Assembly (NCBI RefSeq): GCF_015351105.1
Contig: NZ_JADKRR010000001.1
Span: forward strand, 1,283,069-1,347,068
DNA from: Clavibacter sp. VKM Ac-2872
GTDB taxonomy: Bacteria > Actinomycetota > Actinomycetes > Actinomycetales > Microbacteriaceae
Direction of reading: 5' to 3'
DNA length: 64,000 nt
The position numbers and the translations under genes were made by a program. Below are positions 1-9,441 of this stretch, piece by piece; the first letter of the stretch is position 1; each line of letters starts with the position of its first letter. The notes under the pieces are model-generated. The model did not search any database, was not told the origin of the DNA, and saw only the letters and a program-made list of their open reading frames with translations.

Positions 1-2
1 AC

Positions 3-1007
3 CAGCTCACCGCCGAGGGCTGGGACGTGCTCGCCCTCAGCCGCCGCGCCGGCGCCGACCGCCCGGGCGTGCGCTGGATCAGCGCCGACCTCCGTTCCGC
101 CGACGACCTCCGCCGCGCGCTCGCCGGGGAGCAGCCCACGCACGTGTTCTTCACGGCGTGGTCGCGCCAGGCGACCGAGCAGGAGAACATCGACGTCAAC
201 GGCGGCATGGTGCGCGACCTCCTGGCCGCCCTCGACGGCGCGCCCGTCGAGCACGCCGCGCTCGTCACCGGACTCAAGCACTACCTCGGCCCGTTCGAGG
301 CGTACGGGCAGGGCAAGATGCCCGACACCCCCTTCCACGAGGAGGAGGAGCGCCTCGAGGCCCCGAACTTCTCCTACGCGCAGGAGGACGAGCTGTTCGC
401 CGCCGCGGAGCGCCAGGGCTTCGCGTGGTCGGTGCACCGCTCGCACACGGTCATCGGGCACGCGGTCGGCAACCAGATGAACATGGGGCTGACCCTCGCG
501 GTCTACGGATCCCTCTGCCGCGACCTCGGCCTGCCCTTCGTCTTCCCGGGCAGCGCGACCCAGTGGGACGGGCTCACCGACGTCACCGACGCGACCGTCC
601 TCGCCGACCAGATGATCTGGGCGTCCACGACCGAGGCGGGCCGCGACGAGGCGTTCAACGTCGTCAACGGCGACGTGTTCCGCTGGCGCTGGATGTGGCC
701 CCGCCTCGCCGCGTACTTCGGCGTCGAGCCCGTCGGCTTCCAGGACGCGCCGCGTCCGCTCGAGCAGCAGATGGCCGGCTACGAGGACGAGTGGGCGCGC
801 ATCGCCCGCGAGGCCGGGCTGGCCGAGTCGGACCTCAACCGCATCGCGTCGTGGTGGCACACCGACGCGGACCTCGGCCGCGACATCGAGGTGGTCACCG
901 ACATCAGCAAGAGCCGGCTCGCCGGCTTCCCCACGCACCACCGCACGCTCGACAGCTTCCTCGGGCTGTTCGAGCGCTACCGCGCGGAGGGGCTCATCCC
1001 GCGCTGA
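3..1007 (+). CDS. PRISE-type NAD(P)H-dependent SDR reductase, 5'-truncated by window edge
   Basis: The frame is open from base 3 to TGA at 1005-1007 with no start in view, so the N-terminal Rossmann glycine motif lies outside the window. About 334 residues are visible. NFSYAQEDEL followed by a histidine-rich SVHRSHTVIGH stretch, and later NVVNGDVFRWRWMW, match conserved blocks of the PRISE group of extended SDR enzymes (progesterone 5-beta-reductase/iridoid-synthase-like enone 1,4-reductases). The FSYAQED tyrosine stands in the catalytic position of that family. The protein is probably a cytosolic NADPH-dependent reductase; its substrate cannot be read from sequence. The next gene starts about 110 bp downstream from its own promoter-like element. 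Confidence 0.82.
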   Translation, partial: QLTAEGWDVLALSRRAGADRPGVRWISADLRSADDLRRALAGEQPTHVFFTAWSRQATEQENIDVNGGMVRDLLAALDGAPVEHAALVTGLKHYLGPFEAYGQGKMPDTPFHEEEERLEAPNFSYAQEDELFAAAERQGFAWSVHRSHTVIGHAVGNQMNMGLTLAVYGSLCRDLGLPFVFPGSATQWDGLTDVTDATVLADQMIWASTTEAGRDEAFNVVNGDVFRWRWMWPRLAAYFGVEPVGFQDAPRPLEQQMAGYEDEWARIAREAGLAESDLNRIASWWHTDADLGRDIEVVTDISKSRLAGFPTHHRTLDSFLGLFERYRAEGLIPR

Positions 1008-1106
1008 TCCGTCGGGTGCCGTCGTCCGGCGCGGGCGGCGGCATCCACCGATCGGCCGATGCCGTGGATCGACCGCTCGGCCGTTCCGCTCGCGGCCGGC
1101 GCGCGT

Positions 1107-1112
1107 GAGGCT
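1107..1112 (+). promoter_or_regulatory. -10-like element GAGGCT, leaderless spacing
   Basis: GAGGCT ends exactly 6 nt before the ATG at 1119. The whole string AGGCTGGACCCATGACC recurs at 30905-30921 in front of an unrelated gene, which supports a shared promoter design rather than chance. No convincing -35 is visible. Confidence 0.45.
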
Positions 1113-1118
1113 GGACCC

Positions 1119-2045
1119 ATGACCACAGCAGCCGTCGAGGAGCACGTCCGCGTGCGCGACCTCGAGAAGACGTACGGCACGACCACCGCCCTCCGGGGCG
1201 TCTCCTTCGACATCCACCGCGGCGAGACGTTCGCGCTCCTCGGGCCGAACGGCGCGGGCAAGTCGACGACCATCGAGATCCTCGAGGGGTACCGGCTCCG
1301 CAGCGGCGGATCCGCGTCCGTGCTCGGCATCGACCCCGCGACGGGCGGCCGCGCCTGGCGCGCCCGCATCGGCATGGTGCTCCAGTCCAGCTCCGAGAGC
1401 GGCGCGATGACGGTGCGCGAGCAGGTCGCGCACTTCGCCCGGATGTACCCGCGACCGCGGGACGTCGACGCCACGATCGAGGCCGTGGGCCTCACCGAGA
1501 AGGCCGGCACGCTGCTGCGGGCGCTCTCGGGCGGCCAGCGCCGCCGGGTGGACGTCGCCCTCGGCATCATCGGCCGGCCCGAGCTGCTCTTCCTCGACGA
1601 GCCGACCACGGGCTTCGACCCCGAGGCCCGGCACCGGTTCTGGGACCTCATCCGCGAGCTCAAGGCGGAGGGGACGACCATCCTCCTCACCACGCACTAC
1701 CTCGACGAGGCGGCCCAGCTGGGCGACCGGGCCGGGGTGATCGCGGGCGGCAGCCTGGTCGCGATCGGCCGGCTCGACGAGATCGGGGGAGAGGAGGCGC
1801 GGATCCCGCGCGTGCTCTGGCACGACGACGACGGATCCCACGACGAGCGCACCCGGACCCCCGGCGCCTTCGTGTCCCGCCTGTCCCAGGCGACCCCCGG
1901 CGGCGAGCCACGCGACCTCCGCATCGTGCGGCCGAGCCTCGAGGACGTGTACCTCGGGCTGCTCGCCGAGGCGGGCACCCCGGACGCGCCCGGCGCCGCG
2001 ACCCCCTCCGCCGTCCCGGCGACCGCCGAGGAGGTGGCGGCATGA
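1119..2045 (+). CDS. ABC exporter ATP-binding protein (DrrA/CcmA-type)
   Basis: A 308-residue nucleotide-binding subunit of an ABC-2 exporter. Walker A GPNGAGKST is at residues 42-50, followed by the signature LSGGQRRRVDVALG, Walker B LLFLDEPTTGFDP and an H-loop in LLTTHYLDEA. The C-terminal ~100 residues are a linker/regulatory tail typical of DrrA-like exporters. ATG 1119 (MTTAAVEEH) is chosen over the longer frame because the domain begins right after it and a -10-like hexamer ends 6 nt upstream. Its stop overlaps the permease ATG (ATGA), so the two are translationally coupled. With the following kinase and regulator it forms a four-gene export/sensing unit. Substrate unknown (drug, peptide or lipid). 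Confidence 0.9.
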   Translation: MTTAAVEEHVRVRDLEKTYGTTTALRGVSFDIHRGETFALLGPNGAGKSTTIEILEGYRLRSGGSASVLGIDPATGGRAWRARIGMVLQSSSESGAMTVREQVAHFARMYPRPRDVDATIEAVGLTEKAGTLLRALSGGQRRRVDVALGIIGRPELLFLDEPTTGFDPEARHRFWDLIRELKAEGTTILLTTHYLDEAAQLGDRAGVIAGGSLVAIGRLDEIGGEEARIPRVLWHDDDGSHDERTRTPGAFVSRLSQATPGGEPRDLRIVRPSLEDVYLGLLAEAGTPDAPGAATPSAVPATAEEVAA

Positions 2046-2905
2046 CCGCCGTCCGCCCCGCGCGTCCCGTCGCGGACCGCGCCATCGCCCTGCCCGGCGT
2101 CCTCCCGCTCGGGATCCACCGCGTCCGCTACGAGGTGCGCCGCTACTTCCGCCAGACCGACACGATCATCTTCACGTTCCTGTTCCCGGTCATCATGCTG
2201 TCGATCTTCTCGGTGGCCTTCGGCTCGTCCGGCAACCTCGGCACCGCGCCCGACGGATCCGGCGGCGTGAGCGCCGCGGCCTACTACCTGCCGGGCATGA
2301 TCGCCGCGGGCATCCTCCTCTCGGGCGTGCAGAACCTCGCGGTCGACATCGCGATGGAGCGCAGCGACGGCACGCTCAAGCGGCTCGCCGGATCCCCGCT
2401 GCCCGTGCTCTCGTACTTCATCGGCAAGGGCGGGCAGGTGATCGTCACCTCGCTGCTGCAGGTGGTCGTGCTGCTGCTCGTCGCGCGCTTCGCGTTCGGC
2501 GTGGAGCTGCCGACGGACGCCGGCCGCTGGGCCACGTTCGCGTGGGTGTACGCGCTCGGGATCACGTCGTCGGCCGTGCTCGGCATCGCGCTCAGCCGCA
2601 TCCCGCGCTCCGGGGCCTCGGCCACGGCCGTCATCACGCCGATCGTGCTCGTGCTGCAGTTCATCAGCGGCGTCTACCTGACGTTCACGATGCTGCCGAC
2701 CTGGCTGCAGGACGTCGCGGCCTTCCTGCCGCTGAAGTGGATGGCGCAGGGCATGCGCGCCGTGTTCCTGCCGGACGCGCTCGCCTCCGTCGAGCGCGGC
2801 GGCACGTGGGACCTCGCGGGCGTCGCGCTCGTCCTCGCGATCTGGCTGGTCGGCGGCACGATCGCCGCGGTCGCCACCTTCCGCTGGATCCGTCGGGACT
2901 CCTGA
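2042..2905 (+). CDS. ABC-2 type exporter permease
   Basis: A 287-residue membrane subunit partnering the preceding ATPase; start and stop codons overlap by ATGA. A cytosolic N-terminal amphipathic segment is followed by six hydrophobic segments. These include the first helix near residues 40-58 (IIFTFLFPVIMLSIFSVAF), the AYYLPGMIAAGILLSG block and a C-terminal LVLAIWLVGGTIAAV helix. This is the usual layout of ABC2_membrane proteins, including the conserved MERSDGTLKRLAGSPL loop. Length is normal for the family. It probably exports a hydrophobic compound from the cytoplasmic membrane. Confidence 0.88.
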   Translation: MTAVRPARPVADRAIALPGVLPLGIHRVRYEVRRYFRQTDTIIFTFLFPVIMLSIFSVAFGSSGNLGTAPDGSGGVSAAAYYLPGMIAAGILLSGVQNLAVDIAMERSDGTLKRLAGSPLPVLSYFIGKGGQVIVTSLLQVVVLLLVARFAFGVELPTDAGRWATFAWVYALGITSSAVLGIALSRIPRSGASATAVITPIVLVLQFISGVYLTFTMLPTWLQDVAAFLPLKWMAQGMRAVFLPDALASVERGGTWDLAGVALVLAIWLVGGTIAAVATFRWIRRDS

Positions 2906-2931
2906 TCGTGCGCGACGAGCGGACGGGATGG

Positions 2932-2937
2932 CAGGCT
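2932..2937 (+). promoter_or_regulatory. -10-like element CAGGCT upstream of the sensor kinase
   Basis: CAGGCT with exactly 6 nt (CAGGGG) before ATG 2944. It suggests the kinase-regulator pair can be transcribed separately from the exporter genes, possibly without a leader. Confidence 0.4.
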
Positions 2938-2943
2938 CAGGGG

Positions 2944-4230
2944 ATGATCCCCACCCGCACCGTCCACGTCGGCTTCGCGGTGACGATGGCGCTGCTGGTC
3001 GTGCTGACGATCGGCGCCGGGCGCGACGCGGGCTGGGGCGCGTGGGCGTCGATCGCGGCGATGTCCGCCCTCTACCTGCTGTTGGGCCGCCGCGCGCTCG
3101 AGGCCTCCGCGGCGGCGACGACGGCCAAGGCCGAGCCCGTGCCCCCGCTGCCGTCCGCGCTCGTCTTCCTCGCGCTCGTCATCCCGGCGGCCACCTGGGG
3201 CGTCGCGAGCCTGTCGTCGTTCGCCGTCGTGCAGTGCGTGCTGTGCCCGCTCGTCTGGCTGCTGCTGGACCGCGTGCGCGACGCGGTGATCGGGACCCTC
3301 GTGCTCACCGGATCCGTCGCCGTGGGGTTCGTGATCAGCTTCGGCGACCTGCCCGGCGCGATCCCGACCATGGCGGTGTCGCAGGGGCTGAGCCTCGGCG
3401 GGAGCATCGCCCTCGGGCTCTGGATCACGCGCATCGCCGACCTCAGCCACGAGCGCCTGCATCTGCTGGAGGGGCTCCGCGCGGCGCAGGCGCAGGTCGA
3501 GGAGCTCGGCCGCGAGGCGGGAGCCGCGCGCGAGAGGGAGCGCCTCTCGGCCGACATCCACGACACGGTCGCGCAGGACCTCACGGGCCTCGTGATGCTC
3601 GCCCAGCGCGGTCGGCGGGAGCTCCGCGGCGGCGAGACGGACGCGACGGAGGCCACCCTCGCCCAGCTCGAGGAGGGCGCGCGGGACGCGCTCACCCAGA
3701 CCCGCGCGATCGTCGCCGCCACCGCGCCCGTCGAGCTGACGGACGGCCTGGGGGCGGCCCTCGCCCGGCTGGGCGCGCGCCTGGAGCGGGAGGCCGGCAT
3801 CCCCGTCGAGGTGCGCGCGGACGCGGGCGTCGGATCCGTCGATCGCGACGCCGAGGTCGTCCTGCTCCGCTGCGCGCAGGAGGGCCTCGCGAACGTCCGC
3901 CGTCACGCGGCCGCCGCGGCGGTCGAGCTGGTCCTGCACCGCGACGGCGCCGACGTCGTGCTCGCGATCCGCGACGACGGCCGCGGGTTCGACCCGGCGC
4001 GCGCCTCCGGCGGGTACGGCCTCGACGGCATGCGCCGCCGGCTGGACGCGGCCGGCGGACGCCTCGACGTCGCCAGCGGCCCCGACGGCACGCGGCTCAC
4101 GGCGCGCATCCCGGCGCACGCGACGCCCGCGGCGGCCCACGCGGATCCGGCCGGAGCCGACCCGGGGACCGCGCGGGCCCCGGCCGCGGCCCCGGCCCCG
4201 GCCCCGATCCCCGCGCGGGCCCGCGCATGA
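2944..4230 (+). CDS. Two-component sensor histidine kinase, NarL/DesK type
   Basis: 428 residues. About five hydrophobic segments span residues 5-170 with almost no extracytoplasmic loop, then a coiled coil, then a HisKA_3 dimerisation domain with the phospho-acceptor His206 in RLSADIHDTVAQDL. The HATPase_c domain shows AQEGLANVRRHA (N box), IRDDGRGFDP (G1) and GGYGLDGMRRRL (G2). The last ~30 residues are Ala/Pro-rich. ATG 2944 is chosen; a GTG at 2908 would add 12 residues. The stop overlaps the response-regulator ATG. Loop-poor kinases of this class usually sense membrane stress or compounds handled by the adjacent exporter, so this one probably controls the upstream ABC genes. Confidence 0.9.
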   Translation: MIPTRTVHVGFAVTMALLVVLTIGAGRDAGWGAWASIAAMSALYLLLGRRALEASAAATTAKAEPVPPLPSALVFLALVIPAATWGVASLSSFAVVQCVLCPLVWLLLDRVRDAVIGTLVLTGSVAVGFVISFGDLPGAIPTMAVSQGLSLGGSIALGLWITRIADLSHERLHLLEGLRAAQAQVEELGREAGAARERERLSADIHDTVAQDLTGLVMLAQRGRRELRGGETDATEATLAQLEEGARDALTQTRAIVAATAPVELTDGLGAALARLGARLEREAGIPVEVRADAGVGSVDRDAEVVLLRCAQEGLANVRRHAAAAAVELVLHRDGADVVLAIRDDGRGFDPARASGGYGLDGMRRRLDAAGGRLDVASGPDGTRLTARIPAHATPAAAHADPAGADPGTARAPAAAPAPAPIPARARA

Positions 4231-4898
4231 CGCCCGCCATCCGCGTCGCCGTCGTCGACGACCACCCCGTCGTCCGCGGCGGGCTCGCCGCGCTCCTCGC
4301 CTCCGCCGACGACATCGACGTGGTCGGCCAGGCGGCCGACGGCGAGGCGGCGGTCGCGCTCGCCCGCGCCGAGCGCCCGGACGTGGTCCTCATGGACCTC
4401 CGCATGCCCGGCCTCGACGGCGTCGGCGCCACGGCGCGGATCCGCGAGGAGACGCCGGACGTGCGCGTCCTCGTGCTCACGACCTACGAGACCGATGCGA
4501 GCATCCTCACGGCCATCGAGGCGGGCGCGAGCGGCTACCTGCTGAAGGCGGCGCCCGAGGAGGAGATCCTCGCCGGCGTCCGCGCGGTGGCCCGGGGCGA
4601 GGTCGCGCTCGCGCCCGCGATCGCCGCCGCGCTGGTCCGCCAGGTGGCGCGCCCGGCCGCGGAGCCCGCCCTGCCGACGCCGACCCTCAGCCCGCGCGAG
4701 ACCGAGGTGCTCGCGCTCGTGGCCGCCGGCCGCACCAACGCGCGCATCGCCCTCGAGCTGCACGTGACGCCCGCGACCGTCAAGACGCACCTGCTGCACG
4801 TGTTCGAGAAGCTCGGCGTCGGCGACCGGACCCGCGCGGTCACGCTCGCGATGGAGCTCGGCCTGCTGCCGCCCGCCGCCCGCACGACCCCGCGCTGA
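4227..4898 (+). CDS. Response regulator, NarL/LuxR family
   Basis: 223 residues. The receiver domain (1-120) has the acidic pair D11-D12, phospho-acceptor D57 in VVLMDLRMPG, T in VLVLTTYE and K in GYLLKAAP. The C-terminal GerE helix-turn-helix is LSPRETEVLALVAAGRTNARIA... TVKTHLLHVFEKLGV. Start and upstream kinase stop overlap (ATGA), so kinase and regulator are coupled. Probably activates the exporter operon at 1119-2905. Confidence 0.93.
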   Translation: MTPAIRVAVVDDHPVVRGGLAALLASADDIDVVGQAADGEAAVALARAERPDVVLMDLRMPGLDGVGATARIREETPDVRVLVLTTYETDASILTAIEAGASGYLLKAAPEEEILAGVRAVARGEVALAPAIAAALVRQVARPAAEPALPTPTLSPRETEVLALVAAGRTNARIALELHVTPATVKTHLLHVFEKLGVGDRTRAVTLAMELGLLPPAARTTPR

Positions 4899-5321
4899 CG
4901 CCGCCCGCGGCGGATCAGGACGCCACGAACCCGGGAGGCGGGACGTCGTCATCACCCCGGTCTACGCCACGTCCCGGCCGGGCGCGAGCGCCTGTCCGCT
5001 CCGCGATCCGACCGCGCTCCCGCCGCCGCACGCCCGCGCCGCCCCCGTCCGCGGGCCACCGGCGGTAACGCTTGGATAACGTCTGCGGCATGCCGTATCG
5101 GCGGCTGCGGAAATGGATAAGTTCTGACCGACGACAAACGCACGGACCGCCGCGACCCGGCCGCTCCGCCGGTGGTCGCCCCGCACCGAACCCGCACCAC
5201 CACCAGCACTCACCGCACCAGCACCCGACCCGAGGACGCGTCGGAGCACCACGGCCCTCGCGACGACGCGACCGCCCGGTGCCCGCACGACCCGGACGGG
5301 CCACCGAGAGGACCCGCCGCC
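4899..5321 (+). other. Intergenic region with promoter and possible operator of the sugar importer
   Basis: 423 nt without a supported gene. Only a weak hairpin follows the regulator stop. Near 5060-5130 the base composition becomes less GC-rich and contains TAACGT (5077-5082), the perfect palindrome CGGCATGCCG (5086-5095) and a second AT-rich hexamer TAAGTT further on. The frame open from 5072 is not used: the real N-terminus of the downstream lipoprotein starts at 5322 with a good ribosome-binding site. Confidence 0.5.
5077..5095 (+). promoter_or_regulatory. Putative -10 (TAACGT) overlapped by palindromic operator CGGCATGCCG
   Basis: The -10-like TAACGT predicts a start site near 5089, inside the perfect 10-bp palindrome at 5086-5095. 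A repressor bound there would block initiation, as expected for a LacI/ROK-type controlled sugar-uptake operon. The resulting leader would be about 230 nt. Confidence 0.4.
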
Positions 5322-6464
5322 ATGGCATCCGGACGACACGCACGACAGATCAGCTCCCTCCTCCTCCTCGCCGGCGTCGCCGTCGGCATGACCGCCTGCG
5401 CGCCGCAGGGCGCCACGAACACCGGCGCAGGCTCCGGCGGCGACGCCGCGGCCGGCACCGAGTGCAACGTCGGCATCTCGATGCCGACCCGCAGCCTCGA
5501 GCGCTGGATCAACGACGGCGAGGGCCTCAAGACCAAGCTCGAGGGCGACGACTGCACCGTCGACCTCCAATACGCCGACAACAAGACCGACGCCCAGATC
5601 AGCCAGATCCAGAACCAGGTCGCGGGCGGCGCCAAGATCCTCGTGGTCGCGGCCGTCGACGGCAAGACGCTCGGCCCGGCCCTCGAGGACGCGAAGAGCC
5701 AGGGCGTCACCGTCATCGCCTACGACCGCCTCATCAACGGCACCGAGGCCGTCGACTACTACGCCACCTTCGACAACTACAAGGTCGGCCAGCTCCAGGG
5801 CGAGTTCATCAAGGACCAGCTGAAGCTGGACACCGCGACCGGCCCCATCACCATGGAGCCCTTCGCCGGCAGCCCCGACGACAACAACGCCGGCTTCTTC
5901 TTCGGCGGCGCGTGGGACGTCCTCCAGCCCTACGTCGCGAGCGGCAAGCTGACCGTGCCCTCGGGCAAGTCGCCCGCCACGAGCGCCGACTGGCAGGCCA
6001 TCGGCATCCTCGGCTGGGGATCCGACGACGCGCAGGCCGAGATGGACAACCGCCTGCAGTCGTTCTACACGGGCGGCCAGAAGGTCCAGGTCGTCCTCTC
6101 GCCCAACGACAGCCTCGCGCTCGGCATCGAGGCGTCGCTCGCGAGCGCCGGCTACGCGCCCGGCGCCGACTGGCCCGTCATCACCGGCCAGGACGCCGAC
6201 AAGGCGAACGTGCAGGCGATCCTCCAGGACAAGCAGTCCATGACCGTCTGGAAGGACACCCGGGCGCTCGGCGACCAGGTCCAGAAGATGATCGGCGAGA
6301 TCGTGAAGGGCGACGAGGTCACGGTCAACGACACGAAGTCGTACGACAACGGCAAGAAGGTCGTCCCGTCGTTCCTCCTCGACCCGCAGGTGGTCGTCAA
6401 GGACGACGTGCAGTCCGTGCTCATCGACTCCGGATTCCTCAAGGCGTCCGACGTCGGCCTGTAG
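5322..6464 (+). CDS. chvE: Multiple-monosaccharide ABC transporter, substrate-binding lipoprotein
   Basis: 380 residues. A type II signal peptide ends in GMTAC with lipidated Cys26, so the protein is anchored on the outer face of the membrane. The mature part is a type I periplasmic-binding fold: [15 protein letters not shown] at the N-terminus, [40 protein letters not shown] and [15 protein letters not shown]. These blocks are characteristic of ChvE-like proteins binding galactose, xylose, arabinose or glucose. The ATG at 5322 follows GAGAGGA at 9 nt. It is the first gene of a three-gene importer and is separated from the ATPase gene by a strong stem-loop. Confidence 0.9.
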   Translation: MASGRHARQISSLLLLAGVAVGMTACAPQGATNTGAGSGGDAAAGTECNVGISMPTRSLERWINDGEGLKTKLEGDDCTVDLQYADNKTDAQISQIQNQVAGGAKILVVAAVDGKTLGPALEDAKSQGVTVIAYDRLINGTEAVDYYATFDNYKVGQLQGEFIKDQLKLDTATGPITMEPFAGSPDDNNAGFFFGGAWDVLQPYVASGKLTVPSGKSPATSADWQAIGILGWGSDDAQAEMDNRLQSFYTGGQKVQVVLSPNDSLALGIEASLASAGYAPGADWPVITGQDADKANVQAILQDKQSMTVWKDTRALGDQVQKMIGEIVKGDEVTVNDTKSYDNGKKVVPSFLLDPQVVVKDDVQSVLIDSGFLKASDVGL

Positions 6465-6472
6465 CCCGACCC

Positions 6473-6517
6473 GCGGCCGACGGGCGCCCGGCACCACGCC
6501 GGGCGCCCGTCGGCCGC
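6473..6517 (+). terminator. Perfect 20-bp stem-loop between binding-protein and ATPase genes (attenuator)
   Basis: Arms 6473-6492 and 6498-6517 are exact reverse complements (20 of 20), with loop ACCAC. There is no T-run after it. Its position 9 nt after the binding-protein stop, inside the operon, suggests partial termination or mRNA 3' protection. That would yield more binding protein than membrane components. Confidence 0.8.
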
Positions 6518-6586
6518 GCATCCGTCTCCACCCGGTGCGCCCCTCCCGGCACGCACCGCCGACCCGAACGGGAACCAGGAGCAGCA

Positions 6587-8131
6587 ATGGACGACGTCAT
6601 CCTGCAGATGACCGGCATCGTCAAGGAGTTCACGGGCGTGCGCGCCCTCGACGGCGTGGACGTCACCGTCCGCCGCGGCGAGGTGCACGCCATCTGCGGC
6701 GAGAACGGCGCGGGCAAGTCGACGCTGATGAAGGTGCTCAGCGGCGTGTACCCGCACGGCTCGTACGAGGGCACCATCACGATCGACGGCCGCGAGGTCC
6801 GCTACGGATCCATCAACGACAGCGAGCGCGACGGGGTGGTCATCATCCACCAGGAGCTCGCGCTCAGCCCCTACCTCTCCATCGCGGAGAACATCTTCCT
6901 CGGCAACGAGATGTCGCGCGGCGGCGTCATCGACTGGAACAGGACGAACCTCGAGGCCGTCAAGCTGCTGAAGCGCGTGGGGCTCGACGAGAACCCGGCG
7001 ACGCGCGTGCTCGAGCTCGGCGTCGGCAAGCAGCAGCTCGTGGAGATCGCGAAGGCGCTCTCCAAGGAGGTGAAGCTCCTCATCCTCGACGAGCCGACCG
7101 CCGCGCTCAACGACGACGACTCGGCGCACCTGCTCGGCCTCATCCGCCTGCTGCGCGACGACGGCATCACGAGCATCATCATCAGCCACAAGCTCAACGA
7201 GATCCGGGCCATCGCGGACGACGTCACCGTCATCCGCGACGGCAAGACCATCGAGACGTTCCCCGTCACCGACTCCGACGAGATCGAGACGCGCATCATC
7301 CGCGCGATGGTCGGCCGGCCGCTCGACGCGCAGTTCCCGCCGCGGGATCCGCGCATCGGCGAGGAGAAGCTCCGCGTCGAGGGCTGGACCGTGCACCACC
7401 CCGTGGACGTCGACCGGGTCGTCGTCGACGACGCGTCCTTCACCGTCCGCGCGGGCGAGGTCGTCGGGTTCGCCGGCCTCATGGGCGCGGGCCGCACCGA
7501 GCTCGCGATGAGCATCTTCGGGCGCTCGTACGGCACCGGGATCACCGGCCGGATCTTCAAGGACGGCAAGGAGATCCGCACCCGCACCGTGAGCGAGGCC
7601 ATCAAGAACGGCATCGCGTACGCGACGGAGGACCGCAAGCGCTACGGGCTCAACCTCATCGGCAGCATCACGGTCAACGTCTCGGCCGCGGCGCTCTCCA
7701 AGCTCGTCAAGCTCGGCGTGATCGACCGGCACCGCGAGTACGCGGTCGCCGACGACTACCGCAAGAGGATGAACATCAAGACGCCCGACGTCTCGGGGGT
7801 CGTCGGCAAGCTGTCCGGCGGCAACCAGCAGAAGGTCGTGCTCAGCAAGTGGATCTACTCGGGTCCCGACGTCCTCATCCTCGACGAGCCCACGCGCGGC
7901 ATCGACGTGGGGGCGAAGTACGAGATCTACAGCATCATCAACCAGCTCGCGGCCGAGGGGAAGGCGGTCATCGTCATCTCCTCCGAGCTGCCCGAGCTCA
8001 TCGGCCTCTCGGACCGGATCTACACGATCGCCGAGGGGCGGCTCACCGCCGAGGTCTCCCGGGCCGACGCGACACAGGAGGAGCTGATGCGGCACATGAC
8101 CGCCAGCCGGAAGTCAGGAGTCGACCAGTGA
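6587..8131 (+). CDS. mmsA: Multiple-monosaccharide ABC transporter, ATP-binding protein (double NBD)
   Basis: 514 residues with two fused nucleotide-binding domains, as in MglA/XylG/GguA. Domain 1 has canonical Walker [11 protein letters not shown], Walker [12 protein letters not shown] and H-loop IIISHKL. Domain 2 has the degenerate Walker [13 protein letters not shown] but an intact signature [14 protein letters not shown] and Walker [15 protein letters not shown], which is normal for the family. ATG 6587 follows CCAGGAG. The stop overlaps the permease GTG start (GTGA). It energises sugar import with the flanking gene products. Confidence 0.93.
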   Translation: MDDVILQMTGIVKEFTGVRALDGVDVTVRRGEVHAICGENGAGKSTLMKVLSGVYPHGSYEGTITIDGREVRYGSINDSERDGVVIIHQELALSPYLSIAENIFLGNEMSRGGVIDWNRTNLEAVKLLKRVGLDENPATRVLELGVGKQQLVEIAKALSKEVKLLILDEPTAALNDDDSAHLLGLIRLLRDDGITSIIISHKLNEIRAIADDVTVIRDGKTIETFPVTDSDEIETRIIRAMVGRPLDAQFPPRDPRIGEEKLRVEGWTVHHPVDVDRVVVDDASFTVRAGEVVGFAGLMGAGRTELAMSIFGRSYGTGITGRIFKDGKEIRTRTVSEAIKNGIAYATEDRKRYGLNLIGSITVNVSAAALSKLVKLGVIDRHREYAVADDYRKRMNIKTPDVSGVVGKLSGGNQQKVVLSKWIYSGPDVLILDEPTRGIDVGAKYEIYSIINQLAAEGKAVIVISSELPELIGLSDRIYTIAEGRLTAEVSRADATQEELMRHMTASRKSGVDQ

Positions 8132-9336
8132 CCGTCATGCCCGAGCAGGCCACCGCGCCGAACGTGCCCACGCCGGACGGGATCAAGAAGCGCCCGCGCC
8201 GCCGGATCGACCTCCGCCAGTACGGGATCCTCGCGGCGCTGGCCGTGATCATCCTGCTGTTCCAGGTCCTCACCGAGGGGCGGCTGCTCTACCCGGGCAA
8301 CGTCGCGAACCTCATCCAGCAGAACGCGTACGTGCTGATCCTCGCGATGGGCATGGTCATCGTGATCATCGCGGGCCACATCGACCTGTCGGTGGGCTCG
8401 GTCGTCGCGACCGTCGGCGCCGTGGCCGCGCTCAGCATGAACGAGTGGGGGCTGCCGTGGGGGACCGCGGTCGTCCTGTCGCTCGTGGTCGGCGCGCTGA
8501 TCGGCGCGTGGCAGGGCTTCTGGGTGGCGTTCGTCGGGATCCCGGCGTTCATCGTCACGCTCGCGGGCATGCTCGTGTTCCGCGGCGTCGCGCTCGTGCT
8601 CCTCACGGGCGGCACGATCTCGGGGCTCCCGGCCGAGTTCAACTCCATCGGATCCGGCAACCTGCCGACCACGGGCGCGCCCGACCTCCTCACGCTCGGG
8701 ATCGGCGCGCTCGTGTCGGTCGCGCTCGTGGTGCAGCAGCTGCGCACCCGCGCCACGCTCCGCAAGCTCGAGCTGCCGCGCGAGCGGGGCGTCTCGTTCT
8801 GGATCCGCACCGCCATCGCCGTCTTCGCGATCATGTACCTCTGCTACCTGCTGGCGTACAACCGCGGGACGCCGATCATCCTGATCATCCTGGCGACGCT
8901 CGTGCTGCTCTACTCGTTCCTCCTCACGCGCACGGTCTTCGGCCGGCACGTGTACGCGATGGGCGGCAACCTGTTCGCCGCGATGATGTCGGGCGTGAAG
9001 ACCCGGTGGGTCAACTTCTTCATCTTCGTGAACATGGGCCTGCTCGCCGGGCTCGCGGGCGTCGTCAGCACGGCGCGCGCCGGATCCGCGGTGGCCTCGG
9101 CCGGTCAGAGCTTCGAGCTCGACGCGATCGCCGCGGTGTTCATCGGCGGTGCTGCCGTGCAGGGCGGTGTCGGCACGGTGGTCGGCGCGGTCATCGGCGG
9201 CCTCGTGATGGGCGTGCTCAACCAGGGCCTGTCGATCCTGTCGGTCGACGCGGCGTGGCAGCAGGTCATCAAGGGCCTGGTGCTGCTCCTCGCGGTCGCC
9301 TTCGACGTATACAGCAAGCGCCGCTCCGGGCGCTGA
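8128..9336 (+). CDS. mmsB: Multiple-monosaccharide ABC transporter, permease
   Basis: 402 residues with ten or more hydrophobic segments. It has the BPD_transp_2 signature block [19 protein letters not shown] and the C-terminal motif [29 protein letters not shown] cut into the last helices. The GTG at 8128 is preferred: TCAGGAG lies 7 nt upstream and GTGA overlap couples it to the ATPase. ATG 8137 is the alternative. A longer central insert (residues ~190-230, charged) is typical of the GguB/MmsB group. It forms the membrane channel of the sugar importer. Confidence 0.92.
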   Translation: MTVMPEQATAPNVPTPDGIKKRPRRRIDLRQYGILAALAVIILLFQVLTEGRLLYPGNVANLIQQNAYVLILAMGMVIVIIAGHIDLSVGSVVATVGAVAALSMNEWGLPWGTAVVLSLVVGALIGAWQGFWVAFVGIPAFIVTLAGMLVFRGVALVLLTGGTISGLPAEFNSIGSGNLPTTGAPDLLTLGIGALVSVALVVQQLRTRATLRKLELPRERGVSFWIRTAIAVFAIMYLCYLLAYNRGTPIILIILATLVLLYSFLLTRTVFGRHVYAMGGNLFAAMMSGVKTRWVNFFIFVNMGLLAGLAGVVSTARAGSAVASAGQSFELDAIAAVFIGGAAVQGGVGTVVGAVIGGLVMGVLNQGLSILSVDAAWQQVIKGLVLLLAVAFDVYSKRRSGR

Positions 9337-9357
9337 CCCGCGACGCGGCACGACGCG

Positions 9358-9395
9358 CGGCCCGGCCGGTCCCCTCGCGGGGAGCGGCCGGGCCG
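9358..9395. terminator. Bidirectional stem-loop terminator
   Basis: The CGGCCCGGCCGG arm pairs with GCGGCCGGGCCG (11 of 12), extended by TCCCC/GGGGA around a TCGC tetraloop. It lies between the convergent importer operon and the signal-peptidase cassette, so it can serve both strands. Confidence 0.75.
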
Positions 9396-9441
9396 TCGTC
9401 GTCCGTGCTGGGGCGGATCGCCCGCCGGGTCGGACCGGCGG

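Noticed and set aside
5072-6586. Continuous plus-strand frame ahead of the sugar ATPase gene
   Set aside because: It runs out of frame through the ChvE-like gene and is Arg/His-rich; the ATPase starts at 6587 with a good ribosome site.
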